Source: an uncultured Pelagibacteraceae bacterium
Lineage (GTDB): Bacteria > Pseudomonadota > Alphaproteobacteria > Pelagibacterales > Pelagibacteraceae
Assembly (NCBI GenBank): GCA_902529715.1
Contig: CABZXL010000007.1
Span: forward strand, 1-38,214
Reading direction: 5' to 3'
DNA: 38,214 nt
Positions within the stretch are counted from its first letter, which is position 1. Every line of letters starts with the position of its first letter. Shown piece by piece: positions 29,652 to 37,455 of this stretch. A program made the translations under genes and the position numbers. The notes under the pieces were generated by a model. The model saw only the letters and a program-made list of their open reading frames with translations. It had not been told where the DNA came from and did not search any database.

Positions 29652-30020
29652 TTATTCCCAATCTAATGCTCCTTTTTTCCATTCATAAACGAAACCTACT
29701 GTTAAAATAAATAGAAATATCATCATTGATATAAAACCTAAAAATCCAATACTTCCCAAAGAAATTGCCCAAGGAAATAAAAATGCTATTTCTAAATCAA
29801 ATATAATAAATAAAATTGCTACTAAATAAAATCTAACATCAAATTCCATTCTTGAGTCATTGAATGGCTCAAAACCACATTCATAAGAAGAAAGTTTTTC
29901 AGGATCAGGGTTTTTTGGTGATAAAGCAAAGTTAATTATAATAAATAAAAAGCTTAATCCTAAAGCAATTATTAAAAATATAATTATCGAGAAATAATCT
30001 TTTAAAAAATCCGCAAGCAT
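29652..30020 (-). CDS. nuoA: NADH:quinone oxidoreductase subunit A
   Basis: NuoA is a three-helix membrane subunit with a loop near the quinone site. I start it at the ATG at 30020 (122 residues, [10 protein letters not shown]). A TTG one codon earlier is less likely. It shows the first helix [20 protein letters not shown], the conserved loop [20 protein letters not shown] (about 46-65), and [12 protein letters not shown]. It is the first gene of the nuo operon, 96 bases after tRNA-Asp. An AT-rich TATATA at about 30028-30033 could be a -10, but no convincing -35 accompanies it. Read-through from the tRNA promoter is therefore also possible. Confidence 0.96.
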   Translation of the reverse strand: MLADFLKDYFSIIIFLIIALGLSFLFIIINFALSPKNPDPEKLSSYECGFEPFNDSRMEFDVRFYLVAILFIIFDLEIAFLFPWAISLGSIGFLGFISMMIFLFILTVGFVYEWKKGALDWE

Positions 30021-30082
30021 CAATTTCTATATATAATCTTTTGAACTAAATGAAAGTGCAGTTAAAGTCACATTTTATTGAT

Positions 30083-30107
30083 TATTTGTAAATAATAATA
30101 ACAAATA
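30083..30107 (-). terminator. Weak stem-loop after the tRNA operon
   Basis: TATTTGT and ACAAATA form a perfect 7-bp inverted repeat around an 11-base AT loop, 10 bases after the 3' end of tRNA-Asp. The stem has only one G-C pair and no U-tract follows on the minus strand, so a classic intrinsic terminator is unlikely. It could mark tRNA 3' processing, or simply be chance in AT-rich DNA. Confidence 0.25.
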
Positions 30108-30116
30108 TCAAGTTAA

Positions 30117-30193
30117 TGGCGGGAGTGAAGGGACTCGAACCCTCGACCTATCGCGTGACAGGCGATCGCTCTAACCAACTGAGCTACACCCCC
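30117..30193 (-). tRNA. tRNA-Asp (anticodon GTC)
   Basis: The 77-base gene reads GGGGGTG...CACTCCCG CCA on the minus strand. All seven acceptor pairs form (one G-U). The D-arm is GTAGCTCAGTTGGTTAGAGC, the anticodon loop contains CTGTCAC with anticodon GTC, and the T-arm is GAGGG-TTCGAGT-CCCTT. The 3' CCA is encoded. It follows tRNA-Val after six bases. The Val-Asp pair just before nuoA is a common alphaproteobacterial arrangement. Confidence 0.96.
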
Positions 30194-30199
30194 GAGTTT

Positions 30200-30275
30200 T
30201 GGTGGGCAGTAAAGGACTCGAACCTTTGACCCCCTCGGTGTAAACGAGATGCTCTACCAACTGAGCTAACCGCCC
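30200..30275 (-). tRNA. tRNA-Val (anticodon TAC)
   Basis: The 76-base gene starts GGGCGGT and ends ACTGCCC-A-CCA, giving a complete acceptor stem with one G-U pair. The D-arm is TTAGCTCAGTTGGTAGAGC, the anticodon loop TTTACAC carries TAC, and the T-arm is AAAGG-TTCGAGT-CCTTT. CCA is encoded. It is the first gene of a two-tRNA transcript with tRNA-Asp only six bases downstream. Confidence 0.96.
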
Positions 30276-30306
30276 GTAAAAATTTACTTACCAAAAATAC
30301 ACGTGC

Positions 30307-30334
30307 TTTATACTTTCTAGCACACTTTCGTCAA
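30307..30334 (-). promoter_or_regulatory. Sigma70-type promoter of the tRNA-Val/tRNA-Asp unit
   Basis: On the minus strand the -35 box TTGACG (30334-30329) is followed by a 16-base spacer and the -10 box TATAAA (30312-30307). Initiation would fall near 30300, about 25 bases before tRNA-Val. The bases after the -10 (GCACGTG) form a G+C-rich discriminator, a feature associated with stringently controlled stable-RNA promoters. Match and placement are good; the start site itself is inferred. Confidence 0.7.
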
Positions 30335-30521
30335 TTATTTATTATCCCCTATAAACAAGAACAATTCAAGAATCTTGTAAGTTTAGTGTGTCAGGATTGA
30401 GTCAGGGGATACTAATTTAAACTCAATAATCAACTTTACGTTTAGGGTACCTATAAAGATTTCAAAACTAGGTTTAGATTACTGTTCTACGCAAAATAAT
30501 GATTGAGTTAGTTAAAGTTTA
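30335..30521. other. Gene-free spacer with inverted and direct repeats
   Basis: No coding potential was seen between the hydrolase stop and the tRNA promoter. The spacer holds an 8-bp perfect inverted repeat, TATCCCCT (30343-30350) with AGGGGATA (30404-30411). It also holds a 7-bp one, ATTGAGT (30396-30402) with ACTCAAT (30421-30427), and CAAGA-A-TCTTG (30367-30377). Two GTCAGG copies lie exactly 11 bases apart (30390 and 30401). The 8-bp and 7-bp pairings cross one another. This may be a structured small RNA, a terminator region of the island operon, or operators upstream of the tRNA promoter. The role is unknown. Confidence 0.4.
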
Positions 30522-31769
30522 TTAATTATAAATTTTTAAAATATCTAATAAAATTTGTTTATTTATTTCATGTTTGTCCGATTTAAAAAATTTTATATAA
30601 AAATTTTCTGCCTGGAAAGATTTTTTAAAATGACCTAAAATTTCTGTACCAGTATAACAGCATGGATCAGTTAAATTATAAATATGATAGTTTTTACGAT
30701 TTACAACAAAATCTTTATCGTGGGTAGCGAGTAAAAATAGATCTATGTAACTATAATCATTAAAAAAATTTTTTTCCATACCTTCAAAGTGTCTTAAATT
30801 ATCATTAACACGATAAATCAAAGGTATTGTGCCCCCTGAAAAACTAATAGATTCATCAATCTGAGGAATTATAGTAGCTAAAAGAAGTGTTTCCCAGGCA
30901 CCACCACTTTTTCCAAACATTGAAATTTTATTATAATAGTTGTTTTCAATGATTTTTTTTAACAGATAATAATTTCCACTGAGCATTAAGGATAAAGGTT
31001 TTTTATTTGGATATTTATTATCCTTAAAGAGCGAAAATACTTTATGATGTGTCATTGAAGTTTTAGATTTGTATCCAGGAAAAAAGGTATCATTTTTTAG
31101 ATAATTTTTTTGCATAATATCATCTTTCCGGTTAATAGAATTCATTCCTTTAAGAGACATATCTAAAATTAAAAAATCATTACATTCGGATAATATATTT
31201 TTTAAAATGTTTGAACCAAGTTCATTTAACATTTTTCTTGATCCATTATGTCCACCTATAGAAATGATTAAATTTTTGTCGTTATCTGAACAATTTTTTT
31301 CACTTTTAAATAACAAAGCATGACTTTTCAATTCATAATATTTAGCTATAGATATTTCAAATTGAATTCTCTTAAGATCATTTAATATCTCAGGAAAATT
31401 TATTTTTAAAAATTTTTCTGATTTATTATAATTTTCAATCAAAATTTGTTCATCATCTAATATATGATTTTTAATTATATTTTTTCGTATTTTAGAAAGC
31501 TCTGTTGTTGTTTTTTTATTAAAAGTAATCTGTGATTTTAAAATTTTACTTAAAATATCATTTTCTTTTGTTTCATATTTACTTACTAAATCTCTAGTAA
31601 ACTTATCAACAAAAAAATACTTTTTAATAAATGTTTGGTGCTTTTCAGGAATAATTGATTTAATTTTTGAAAACTTATCATTCCCAATAATATGATTAAC
31701 ACCTTTCCAGCCAACAAATAAAATGAAAAATACTAATACTATTGATATTAAGTATTTTGATTTTAGCAT
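30522..31769 (-). CDS. Membrane-anchored alpha/beta-hydrolase-fold protein, function unknown
   Basis: I do not recognise a named family. The 415-residue protein has one N-terminal membrane helix (LISIVLVFFILFVGW, residues 7-21) with positive charges before it, so the bulk is probably periplasmic or anchored to the membrane. Residues 30-160 are helical and charged. From 167 on it looks like an alpha/beta hydrolase: NLIISIGGHNG (oxyanion region), nucleophile elbow GKSGG with S288, an acidic candidate D368 in YNLTDPCCYTG, and a histidine candidate H400 in FKSDKHEIN. All three lie in the expected order and spacing. It starts 6 bases after the methyltransferase gene and is very likely co-transcribed with it. 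Substrate is unknown; an esterase or thioesterase role is conceivable. Confidence 0.7.
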   Translation of the reverse strand: MLKSKYLISIVLVFFILFVGWKGVNHIIGNDKFSKIKSIIPEKHQTFIKKYFFVDKFTRDLVSKYETKENDILSKILKSQITFNKKTTTELSKIRKNIIKNHILDDEQILIENYNKSEKFLKINFPEILNDLKRIQFEISIAKYYELKSHALLFKSEKNCSDNDKNLIISIGGHNGSRKMLNELGSNILKNILSECNDFLILDMSLKGMNSINRKDDIMQKNYLKNDTFFPGYKSKTSMTHHKVFSLFKDNKYPNKKPLSLMLSGNYYLLKKIIENNYYNKISMFGKSGGAWETLLLATIIPQIDESISFSGGTIPLIYRVNDNLRHFEGMEKNFFNDYSYIDLFLLATHDKDFVVNRKNYHIYNLTDPCCYTGTEILGHFKKSFQAENFYIKFFKSDKHEINKQILLDILKIYN

Positions 31770-31775
31770 ATTTTT

Positions 31776-32537
31776 TTATTTTTTTATTCTTAAGATTATT
31801 ACTGACTTTCTATTTATACTAGGATTATCCGTATAAGCATCAAATTCAAAATAAACATTTCTTATATTATTTTTATAAAATTCTTTAATTTGCTTAGTTG
31901 TATAAATTGTATTTTCTAATGATTTATTAGTTTTTGTCTCATAAGATTCTTCATTAGTACTATCGTAAGAAAAACCAATTAAAATTAATCCTCCTGGTTT
32001 AGTGACTCTTAGCATTTCAGACATGGCTAAATTAACATTAGTACTATATCTAAGAGTCCATCCACTTATAACTACATCAAATGAATTATCTTTGTAGTTT
32101 ATTTCATGCATGTCGCCTAACTCTATTAAATTTGAATATGTATGAAGATCTATGGCTTTTATATTTTTCCATTTAAAACCCATAGAACGAATAGTCATTA
32201 ATTCAGACTCAACCCTAGGACCAATACTTAAAACTTTAAATTTTTTAAAATTTACAAAATCAATAGATTTTAGTGGATGAATTAGTAGCTCAACTTTTCT
32301 TCCGGCAAACTGAAGTAATTTTTTTTTTATTTGTCTTAAATTAAATTCTTTAGGCAAATTTCTATAAACCAAGTTATGAGATAAACCTGTTTTTCCTGTT
32401 TCATAAACAGTTACATTAGATATTTTTTTATCCACTGGACCATGTAACGCTTTAAATTTTCCAAAAAAATTAAAAATAAGATATCTTGCTAGCGAAATTA
32501 AAATTCTAAAAACAACAATTTTATATAAATATTGCAC
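31776..32537 (-). CDS. SAM-dependent methyltransferase (class I, type 11-like)
   Basis: The 253-residue protein has a Rossmann methyltransferase core: motif I VLSIGPRVESEL (102-113), the acidic ribose ligand at the end of IKAIDL (D130), GDMHEINYKDNSFDVVISGW (141-160), and the post-motif PGGLILIGFSYDS (181-193). The GPRxExEL form of motif I is, as I recall, common among methyltransferases of surface-polysaccharide clusters, but the substrate here is unknown. The start is GTG at 32537, with AGGA 10 bases upstream; the next methionine is past residue 100, inside motif I. Residues 1-25 are hydrophobic and basic and may contact the membrane. It is the first gene of a two-gene minus-strand unit, divergent from the dioxygenase-like gene. 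Confidence 0.8.
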   Translation of the reverse strand: MQYLYKIVVFRILISLARYLIFNFFGKFKALHGPVDKKISNVTVYETGKTGLSHNLVYRNLPKEFNLRQIKKKLLQFAGRKVELLIHPLKSIDFVNFKKFKVLSIGPRVESELMTIRSMGFKWKNIKAIDLHTYSNLIELGDMHEINYKDNSFDVVISGWTLRYSTNVNLAMSEMLRVTKPGGLILIGFSYDSTNEESYETKTNKSLENTIYTTKQIKEFYKNNIRNVYFEFDAYTDNPSINRKSVIILRIKK

Positions 32538-32551
32538 GATTAATTTGTCCT

Positions 32552-32557
32552 ATTATA
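32552..32557 (-). promoter_or_regulatory. Candidate -10 box for the methyltransferase/hydrolase unit
   Basis: A consensus TATAAT reads on the minus strand 14 bases before the GTG start, which would give a very short leader. No good -35 lies 16-18 bases upstream; the nearest TTGATA (32585-32580) is 22 bases away. In DNA this AT-rich a single perfect -10 is weak evidence. Confidence 0.3.
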
Positions 32558-32594
32558 AATAATATTTTTCATAGTTATCTATCAAAATTTGTAA

Positions 32595-32641
32595 TTATCA
32601 ACAAATTTTTGCTTTTCAAACTATATAGAGTTTGTTGATAA
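32595..32641. repeat. Perfect 11-bp inverted repeat in the divergent promoter region
   Basis: TTATCAACAAA (32595-32605) and TTTGTTGATAA (32631-32641) are exact reverse complements separated by 25 bases. Each arm contains TTGATA reading outward. The right-hand copy forms the -35 of the plus-strand promoter, and the left-hand copy lies upstream of the minus-strand gene. The arrangement suggests a regulator binding site that controls both directions. The regulator is not in the window. Confidence 0.5.
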
Positions 32642-32663
32642 ATGTTTTAAATTCAAATAAATA
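32635..32663 (+). promoter_or_regulatory. Sigma70-like promoter of the dioxygenase-like gene
   Basis: TTGATA (32635-32640), a 17-base spacer and TAAATA (32658-32663) precede the ATG at 32676. Transcription would start about 6 bases before the ATG, giving a nearly leaderless mRNA. This agrees with the lack of any Shine-Dalgarno sequence there. The -35 overlaps the inverted repeat. Confidence 0.45.
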
Positions 32664-32675
32664 TATATTTAAATT

Positions 32676-33644
32676 ATGATCAAAAAAATCTATGAAAAAC
32701 TCAATAATATACTTAGTGTATATATATTTGGAAATCCTAATAGGTTTAATTATAATATTTTTAATTTTTTTTACAGGACAATAATATGCAAAAATAATAA
32801 AAAAAATGAAAAAATAAATGACTTAGTTAAAAATGGTTATTTTAAAGGTAGTAAAGCTTCAAAAGAGTTTATTGATTTAATCCGAGAGAATATAATTAAT
32901 AAAAAAGATATTGATAAAAAAACTACTGAATTTCTTCATCAAGACAAAATTGAAAATAAAAAAAAAAATATAGCTTTTAATGTAGATCCTTCATTTAGAA
33001 ATAAAATTATTGAATTTATTAAAACAGATTTTAAAGACGATTTACTTGCGTTAGAAAATTACTATAATAACAAAATTTCTATTGCCCAAATTCAAGTAAA
33101 AAGAAATTTGCCATTAGAGAATAAAGAATATTATAATAAATATGCCAGAACAAAAGAATTTGAAATTTATAGTAATTATTATCATGTTGATTTTTATGTA
33201 AATACACATCTTAAGATGTTTATTAATTTACAAGATGTAAAAAAAGAAGATGGTCCCCTACATATTTATTCAAAACCATCTACAAGAAAATTCATTAAAA
33301 AAAATAAATATAAAAATAGAAACAATTATCAGTGTAAAGAATTGGATGGTCTTTATGTAAATTCTGGGATGGTTGGTGAAACTTTATTTGCTAATACAAC
33401 TGAATGTTTACACAGAGCAGGTATACCTGAAGAAAATCATCATCGTGATATATTGTTCATATCATTTATTGTAATTCCAGAAAAATTTGATAACAATAAA
33501 TCTTTCCTAGATTATTACGATAAACTTGATCAAAACGTGGTGTGGTCTCACAACAATAGTAATGTTGTATTTAAAACGAAACCTAAAAGATTAAAAGATA
33601 CATTTAATTTGTTTAAAAAATATTATGTATCTAAAATGATTTAA
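32676..33644 (+). CDS. 2-oxoglutarate/Fe(II) dioxygenase-like protein (PhyH-like), substrate unknown
   Basis: This is the only plus-strand gene in the window. The 322-residue protein has a C-terminal double-stranded beta-helix pattern resembling the phytanoyl-CoA dioxygenase group. The iron motif is H170-x-D172 in YYHVDFYVNTHLKMFINLQD, followed by EDGPLHIYSKPS. The distal histidine is H246 in ECLHRAG, and the probable 2-oxoglutarate-binding arginine is R257 in HHRDILFISF. Residues 1-120 are lysine/asparagine-rich and match nothing I know. The gene is convergent with lon (8 bases apart) and divergent from the methyltransferase gene. The iron ligands make an oxygenase likely; the substrate is unknown, and a surface glycan or lipid is a guess from the neighbours. 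Confidence 0.65.
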   Translation: MIKKIYEKLNNILSVYIFGNPNRFNYNIFNFFYRTIICKNNKKNEKINDLVKNGYFKGSKASKEFIDLIRENIINKKDIDKKTTEFLHQDKIENKKKNIAFNVDPSFRNKIIEFIKTDFKDDLLALENYYNNKISIAQIQVKRNLPLENKEYYNKYARTKEFEIYSNYYHVDFYVNTHLKMFINLQDVKKEDGPLHIYSKPSTRKFIKKNKYKNRNNYQCKELDGLYVNSGMVGETLFANTTECLHRAGIPEENHHRDILFISFIVIPEKFDNNKSFLDYYDKLDQNVVWSHNNSNVVFKTKPKRLKDTFNLFKKYYVSKMI

Positions 33645-33652
33645 TTATTGGT

Positions 33653-36040
33653 CTATTGAATGCTGGCCTGTGATTTTTGATCTTTTTCAGTTTTTGAAAT
33701 ATTTTCTACTTCAGTCCATTCAACTCTTTTTAATTCTTTTTTAAGAGCTAATTTTAATACTTCATCAGCATTTTCAACAGGTGTTATTTTAATATCTTCG
33801 CGAACTTTTTTAGGTATGTCTACTAAATCTTTTTCATTATCTTTTGGTATTATAACTTGCTTAATTCCAGCTCTATGAGCTGCTAGTAATTTTTCTTTTA
33901 GTCCACCTATTGGTAAAACTTGACCTGTAATAGTTACTTCACCTGTCATTGCAATACTTTTGTGAACTGGATTCTCTGTTATAGATGAAACGATTGATGT
34001 AACCATAGCTATTCCTGCTGAAGGACCATCTTTGGGAGTAGCACCTTCTGGTACATGTATATGAAAATCTTTTTTTTCAAAAATGGGAGGAACAATTCCG
34101 TATTCTAAGCTTTTTGACCTAACAAAAGATTTTGCTGCTTTTACAGATTCTTGCATTACATCACCAAGTTTCCCTGTAATCTGCATTCTCCCTTTTCCAG
34201 GCATGTGTACTGTTTCAATTTTTAATATTTCTCCACCAAATTCTGTCCACGCTAAACCAGTAACTATTCCTACTTTATCTTCTGATTCTACTTCTCCGTA
34301 TTTGAATTTTTTAACTCCTAAAAAATCATGAACATTTTTATCATCAACAGTTACTTTCTTTTCTTCTCCACTGACTACTTTTTTGACGACTTTTCTTGCT
34401 ACTTTGGATATTTCTCTTTCCAAGTTTCTCACTCCTGACTCTCTGGTGTAGCTTCTAATTATTTCTTTAACTGTACCATCTTTTAGTTCTAGTTCCTCAG
34501 TTTTAACACCATTTTCTTTAATTTGTTTTGGTAATAAATATTTATTTGCTATATTTATTTTTTCATCTTCAGTGTATCCAGGAATTCTAATTACTTCCAT
34601 TCTGTCTAATAATGGAGGTAAAATATTTAATGTATTTGCGGTTGTAACAAACATGACATCAGAAAGATCATAATCAACTTCTAGATAATGATCATTAAAT
34701 GTTACATTCTGTTCAGGATCCAAAGCTTCCAACAACGCAGATGATGGATCGCCTCTATAATCATTTCCAACTTTATCAATTTCATCAAGAAGTATTAAAG
34801 GATTCTTTGTTCCAGCTTTTTTCATCATTTGAATAATTTTACCTGGCAATGAACCAATGTATGTTCTTCTATGTCCTCTAATTTCTGCTTCATCCCTAAC
34901 TCCACCTAAAGACATTCTTACAAATTGTCTATTTGTAGCTTTAGCTATAGATTTTCCAAGTGAAGTTTTTCCAACTCCAGGAGGACCTATTAAACATAAA
35001 ATTGGACCTTTTAACTTTTCCATTCTTTTTTGAACCGCCAAAAATTCAATAATTCTTTCTTTAACTTTTTCTAAACCGTAATGATCTTCATCTAAAGTTT
35101 TTAGAGCTTTATTTAAATCAATATCGATTTTATCTTTTTTATGCCAAGGTATATCTATCATCCAATCAAGATAATTTCTTACCACTGTCGCTTCAGCCGA
35201 CATTGGACTCATGTTTTTTAATTTTTTTAGTTCAGAAAGACATTTTTTTTGAACATCTTTTGGCATTTTTGCTTTTTGTATAGCCTTATTTAAATTTGAA
35301 GTTTCATCTTTTCCATCTTCTATTTCTCCAAGCTCTTTTTGAATTGCTTTTAATTGCTCATTTAAATAATACTCCCTTTGAGTTTTTTCCATTTGCGTCT
35401 TAACTCTACCTCTTATTCTTTTTTCAACACCAATAATACTAGTTTCACTTTCCATTATCTTTATGACACCATTTAATCTTTTTTTAACATCGGTAGTTTC
35501 AAATAATTGTTGCTTTTCAGAGATTGTACAATTCAAGTGAGAAGCAATATTGTCAGCAATTTTTGCTGGATCTTTTAAATCTTTGATATTTGAAATTATT
35601 TCTGAAGATATTTTTTTATTTATAGAAGTTAATTTCTCTAATCTTCTGATGGCTATAGTTGCTAATGGCATTAAATCTTCACCTTCGGGGGAAACATCAT
35701 TATTGTATTGATATGAACAAGTAATAAATTTTTCATCATCATTGAAATCAATTAATTTTACTCTTTTCAATCCTTCAACCAAAACTTTAACTGTTCCATC
35801 TGGAAGTTTAAGAAGTTGGAGTATCGAACTTTCACATGCATACATAAAAACATCAGTTTTTTTAGGATCATCAACTTCGGAATTTTTTTGAGTCACTAAT
35901 ATAATTTTCTTATTATTTTTCATAACCTCGTTTAAAGCTGTAATAGATTTATCCCTACCAACAAACAAAGGTATTACCATATTTGGAAATACGACGATGT
36001 CTCTCAATGGTAATAATGGTGAACTGTGTTTAACTTCCAT
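33653..36040 (-). CDS. lon: ATP-dependent protease La (Lon)
   Basis: Lon degrades misfolded and regulatory proteins in the cytosol. The 795-residue protein has the N-terminal LON domain (LLPLRDIVVFPNMVIPLFVG, residues 9-28), a coiled-coil linker (EYYLNEQLKAIQKELGEIED), and the AAA+ module. That module carries Walker A GPPGVGKTSLGKS and Walker B PLILLDEIDKVG. The serine-lysine protease domain has catalytic Ser in PKDGPSAGIAMVTS (about 673) and Lys in GLKEKLLAAHRAGI (about 716). It follows clpX after 61 bases. The HU gene that often follows lon in alphaproteobacteria is not here; a convergent accessory gene ends 8 bases away. Confidence 0.97.
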   Translation of the reverse strand: MEVKHSSPLLPLRDIVVFPNMVIPLFVGRDKSITALNEVMKNNKKIILVTQKNSEVDDPKKTDVFMYACESSILQLLKLPDGTVKVLVEGLKRVKLIDFNDDEKFITCSYQYNNDVSPEGEDLMPLATIAIRRLEKLTSINKKISSEIISNIKDLKDPAKIADNIASHLNCTISEKQQLFETTDVKKRLNGVIKIMESETSIIGVEKRIRGRVKTQMEKTQREYYLNEQLKAIQKELGEIEDGKDETSNLNKAIQKAKMPKDVQKKCLSELKKLKNMSPMSAEATVVRNYLDWMIDIPWHKKDKIDIDLNKALKTLDEDHYGLEKVKERIIEFLAVQKRMEKLKGPILCLIGPPGVGKTSLGKSIAKATNRQFVRMSLGGVRDEAEIRGHRRTYIGSLPGKIIQMMKKAGTKNPLILLDEIDKVGNDYRGDPSSALLEALDPEQNVTFNDHYLEVDYDLSDVMFVTTANTLNILPPLLDRMEVIRIPGYTEDEKINIANKYLLPKQIKENGVKTEELELKDGTVKEIIRSYTRESGVRNLEREISKVARKVVKKVVSGEEKKVTVDDKNVHDFLGVKKFKYGEVESEDKVGIVTGLAWTEFGGEILKIETVHMPGKGRMQITGKLGDVMQESVKAAKSFVRSKSLEYGIVPPIFEKKDFHIHVPEGATPKDGPSAGIAMVTSIVSSITENPVHKSIAMTGEVTITGQVLPIGGLKEKLLAAHRAGIKQVIIPKDNEKDLVDIPKKVREDIKITPVENADEVLKLALKKELKRVEWTEVENISKTEKDQKSQASIQ

Positions 36041-36055
36041 TAGCTAAATATGGAT

Positions 36056-36061
36056 ATTATA
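36056..36061 (-). promoter_or_regulatory. Candidate -10 box upstream of lon
   Basis: A consensus TATAAT reads on the minus strand 15 bases before the lon ATG, in the 61-base clpX-lon gap. The -35 at 17-base spacing (TAATTT) is poor, so lon may instead rely on transcription from clpX. No clear heat-shock promoter was recognised. Confidence 0.3.
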
Positions 36062-36101
36062 TTGAAATTTGCAATAGAAAATTATGTCTTATTAACTTTA
36101 A

Positions 36102-37367
36102 TTAGGCTGCTGTTGTCTTTTCTGACTTGGTTTTTGCATTCTTTGAATGAATTATAATAGGATCGGTTTGACCTTTGGCCGCACCCACATCAATTATAAC
36201 TTCTTCTATATTTTCTTGACCAGGCAAGTCAAACATTGTTTTTAAAAGTATGTTTTCTAAAATAGATCTCAACCCTCTAGCACCAGTTTTTTTACTTATT
36301 GCTTTTTGAGCAATTTCTTTGATTGAGCTTTCTTTAAATGTAAGTTTAACGCCTTCTAGTTTAAACAATTCTTGATATTGTTTAATTAGAGAATTTTTTG
36401 GTTCTAATAATATTTTAACTAAAGATTTTTCATCTAAATCTTCTAATGTTGCTGTTATCGGAAGTCTTCCAATAAATTCAGGTATTAATCCATATTTTAA
36501 CAGGTCTTCTGGTTCAAGACCTTTCATCCATTCGCCTGATTTTTTATCTGCAACACTTTTGACTTCTGCCCCAAATCCAATTGATGATCCTTTGTCTCTT
36601 TGAGAAATTATTTTATCTAAACCAGCAAATGCACCTCCACAAATAAATAATATATTTGTGGTATCTACTTGTAAAAATTCTTGTTGAGGGTGTTTTCTTC
36701 CACCTTGGGGAGGAACACTTGCAACCGTTCCTTCCATAATTTTTAAAAGCGCTTGTTGTACACCTTCTCCAGAAACATCTCTTGTAATTGAAGGATTTTC
36801 AGATTTTCTACTAATTTTATCTACTTCGTCAATATAGACTATGCCTCTTTGCGCCTTCTCTACATTATAATCAGCTGATTGAAGAAGTTTTAAAATAATA
36901 TTTTCAACATCTTCACCAACATAGCCAGCTTCTGTTAAAGTTGTAGCATCTGCCATTGTAAAAGGGACATCTAAAATTCTGGCTAAAGTTTGAGCTAATA
37001 ATGTTTTTCCACAACCTGTAGGTCCGAGTAATAAAATATTTGATTTTGAAAGTTCCACATTTTTACTTGTTTTATTTTCATAGTTAAGTCTTTTATAATG
37101 ATTGTGTACAGCAACTGATAAAACTTTTTTTGCATAATTTTGTCCTATTACATAGTCATCTAATACTTTGCAAATTTCTTTAGGTGAAGGCAAACCATCT
37201 TGATGTTTTACAAATGTATCTTTATTTTCTTCCTTAATAATATCCATGCATAACTCAACACATTCATCACAAATAAAAACAGTTGGTCCAGCAATTAATT
37301 TTCTAACTTCGTGTTGGCTTTTGCCGCAGAAAGAACAGTAAAGAATATTTTTATTATTTGTGCCCAT
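36102..37367 (-). CDS. clpX: ClpXP protease ATP-binding subunit ClpX
   Basis: ClpX unfolds tagged substrates and feeds them to ClpP. The 421-residue protein has the N-terminal zinc domain with C11, C14, C33, C36. The AAA+ motor has Walker [14 protein letters not shown], pore-loop [10 protein letters not shown], Walker [11 protein letters not shown], a second pore loop with [16 protein letters not shown], the ClpP-docking IGF-type loop (SSIGFGAEV), and sensor [16 protein letters not shown]. It lies 88 bases after clpP in the usual clpP-clpX-lon order. Confidence 0.98.
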   Translation of the reverse strand: MGTNNKNILYCSFCGKSQHEVRKLIAGPTVFICDECVELCMDIIKEENKDTFVKHQDGLPSPKEICKVLDDYVIGQNYAKKVLSVAVHNHYKRLNYENKTSKNVELSKSNILLLGPTGCGKTLLAQTLARILDVPFTMADATTLTEAGYVGEDVENIILKLLQSADYNVEKAQRGIVYIDEVDKISRKSENPSITRDVSGEGVQQALLKIMEGTVASVPPQGGRKHPQQEFLQVDTTNILFICGGAFAGLDKIISQRDKGSSIGFGAEVKSVADKKSGEWMKGLEPEDLLKYGLIPEFIGRLPITATLEDLDEKSLVKILLEPKNSLIKQYQELFKLEGVKLTFKESSIKEIAQKAISKKTGARGLRSILENILLKTMFDLPGQENIEEVIIDVGAAKGQTDPIIIHSKNAKTKSEKTTAA

Positions 37368-37455
37368 AAATTTTTTTTCGAATCAGTTTGAATACTTTAT
37401 TACATTTAGATCAGTCTAATCAAGCATAGGTTGTGGAAAAACTATATCTAGTAAA

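Noticed and set aside
30335..30521. Known small RNA (SRP RNA, 6S, tmRNA or RNase P) in the spacer
   Set aside because: None of the conserved cores of these RNAs is present; the repeats are reported as unexplained structure instead.
37385..37440. Possible promoter and small palindrome (TTAGA-CTGA-TCTAA) between clpP and clpX
   Set aside because: The palindrome is only 5+5 bp and the -35/-10 spacing (TTGATT to TAATAA, 15 bases) is poor; likely chance in AT-rich DNA.
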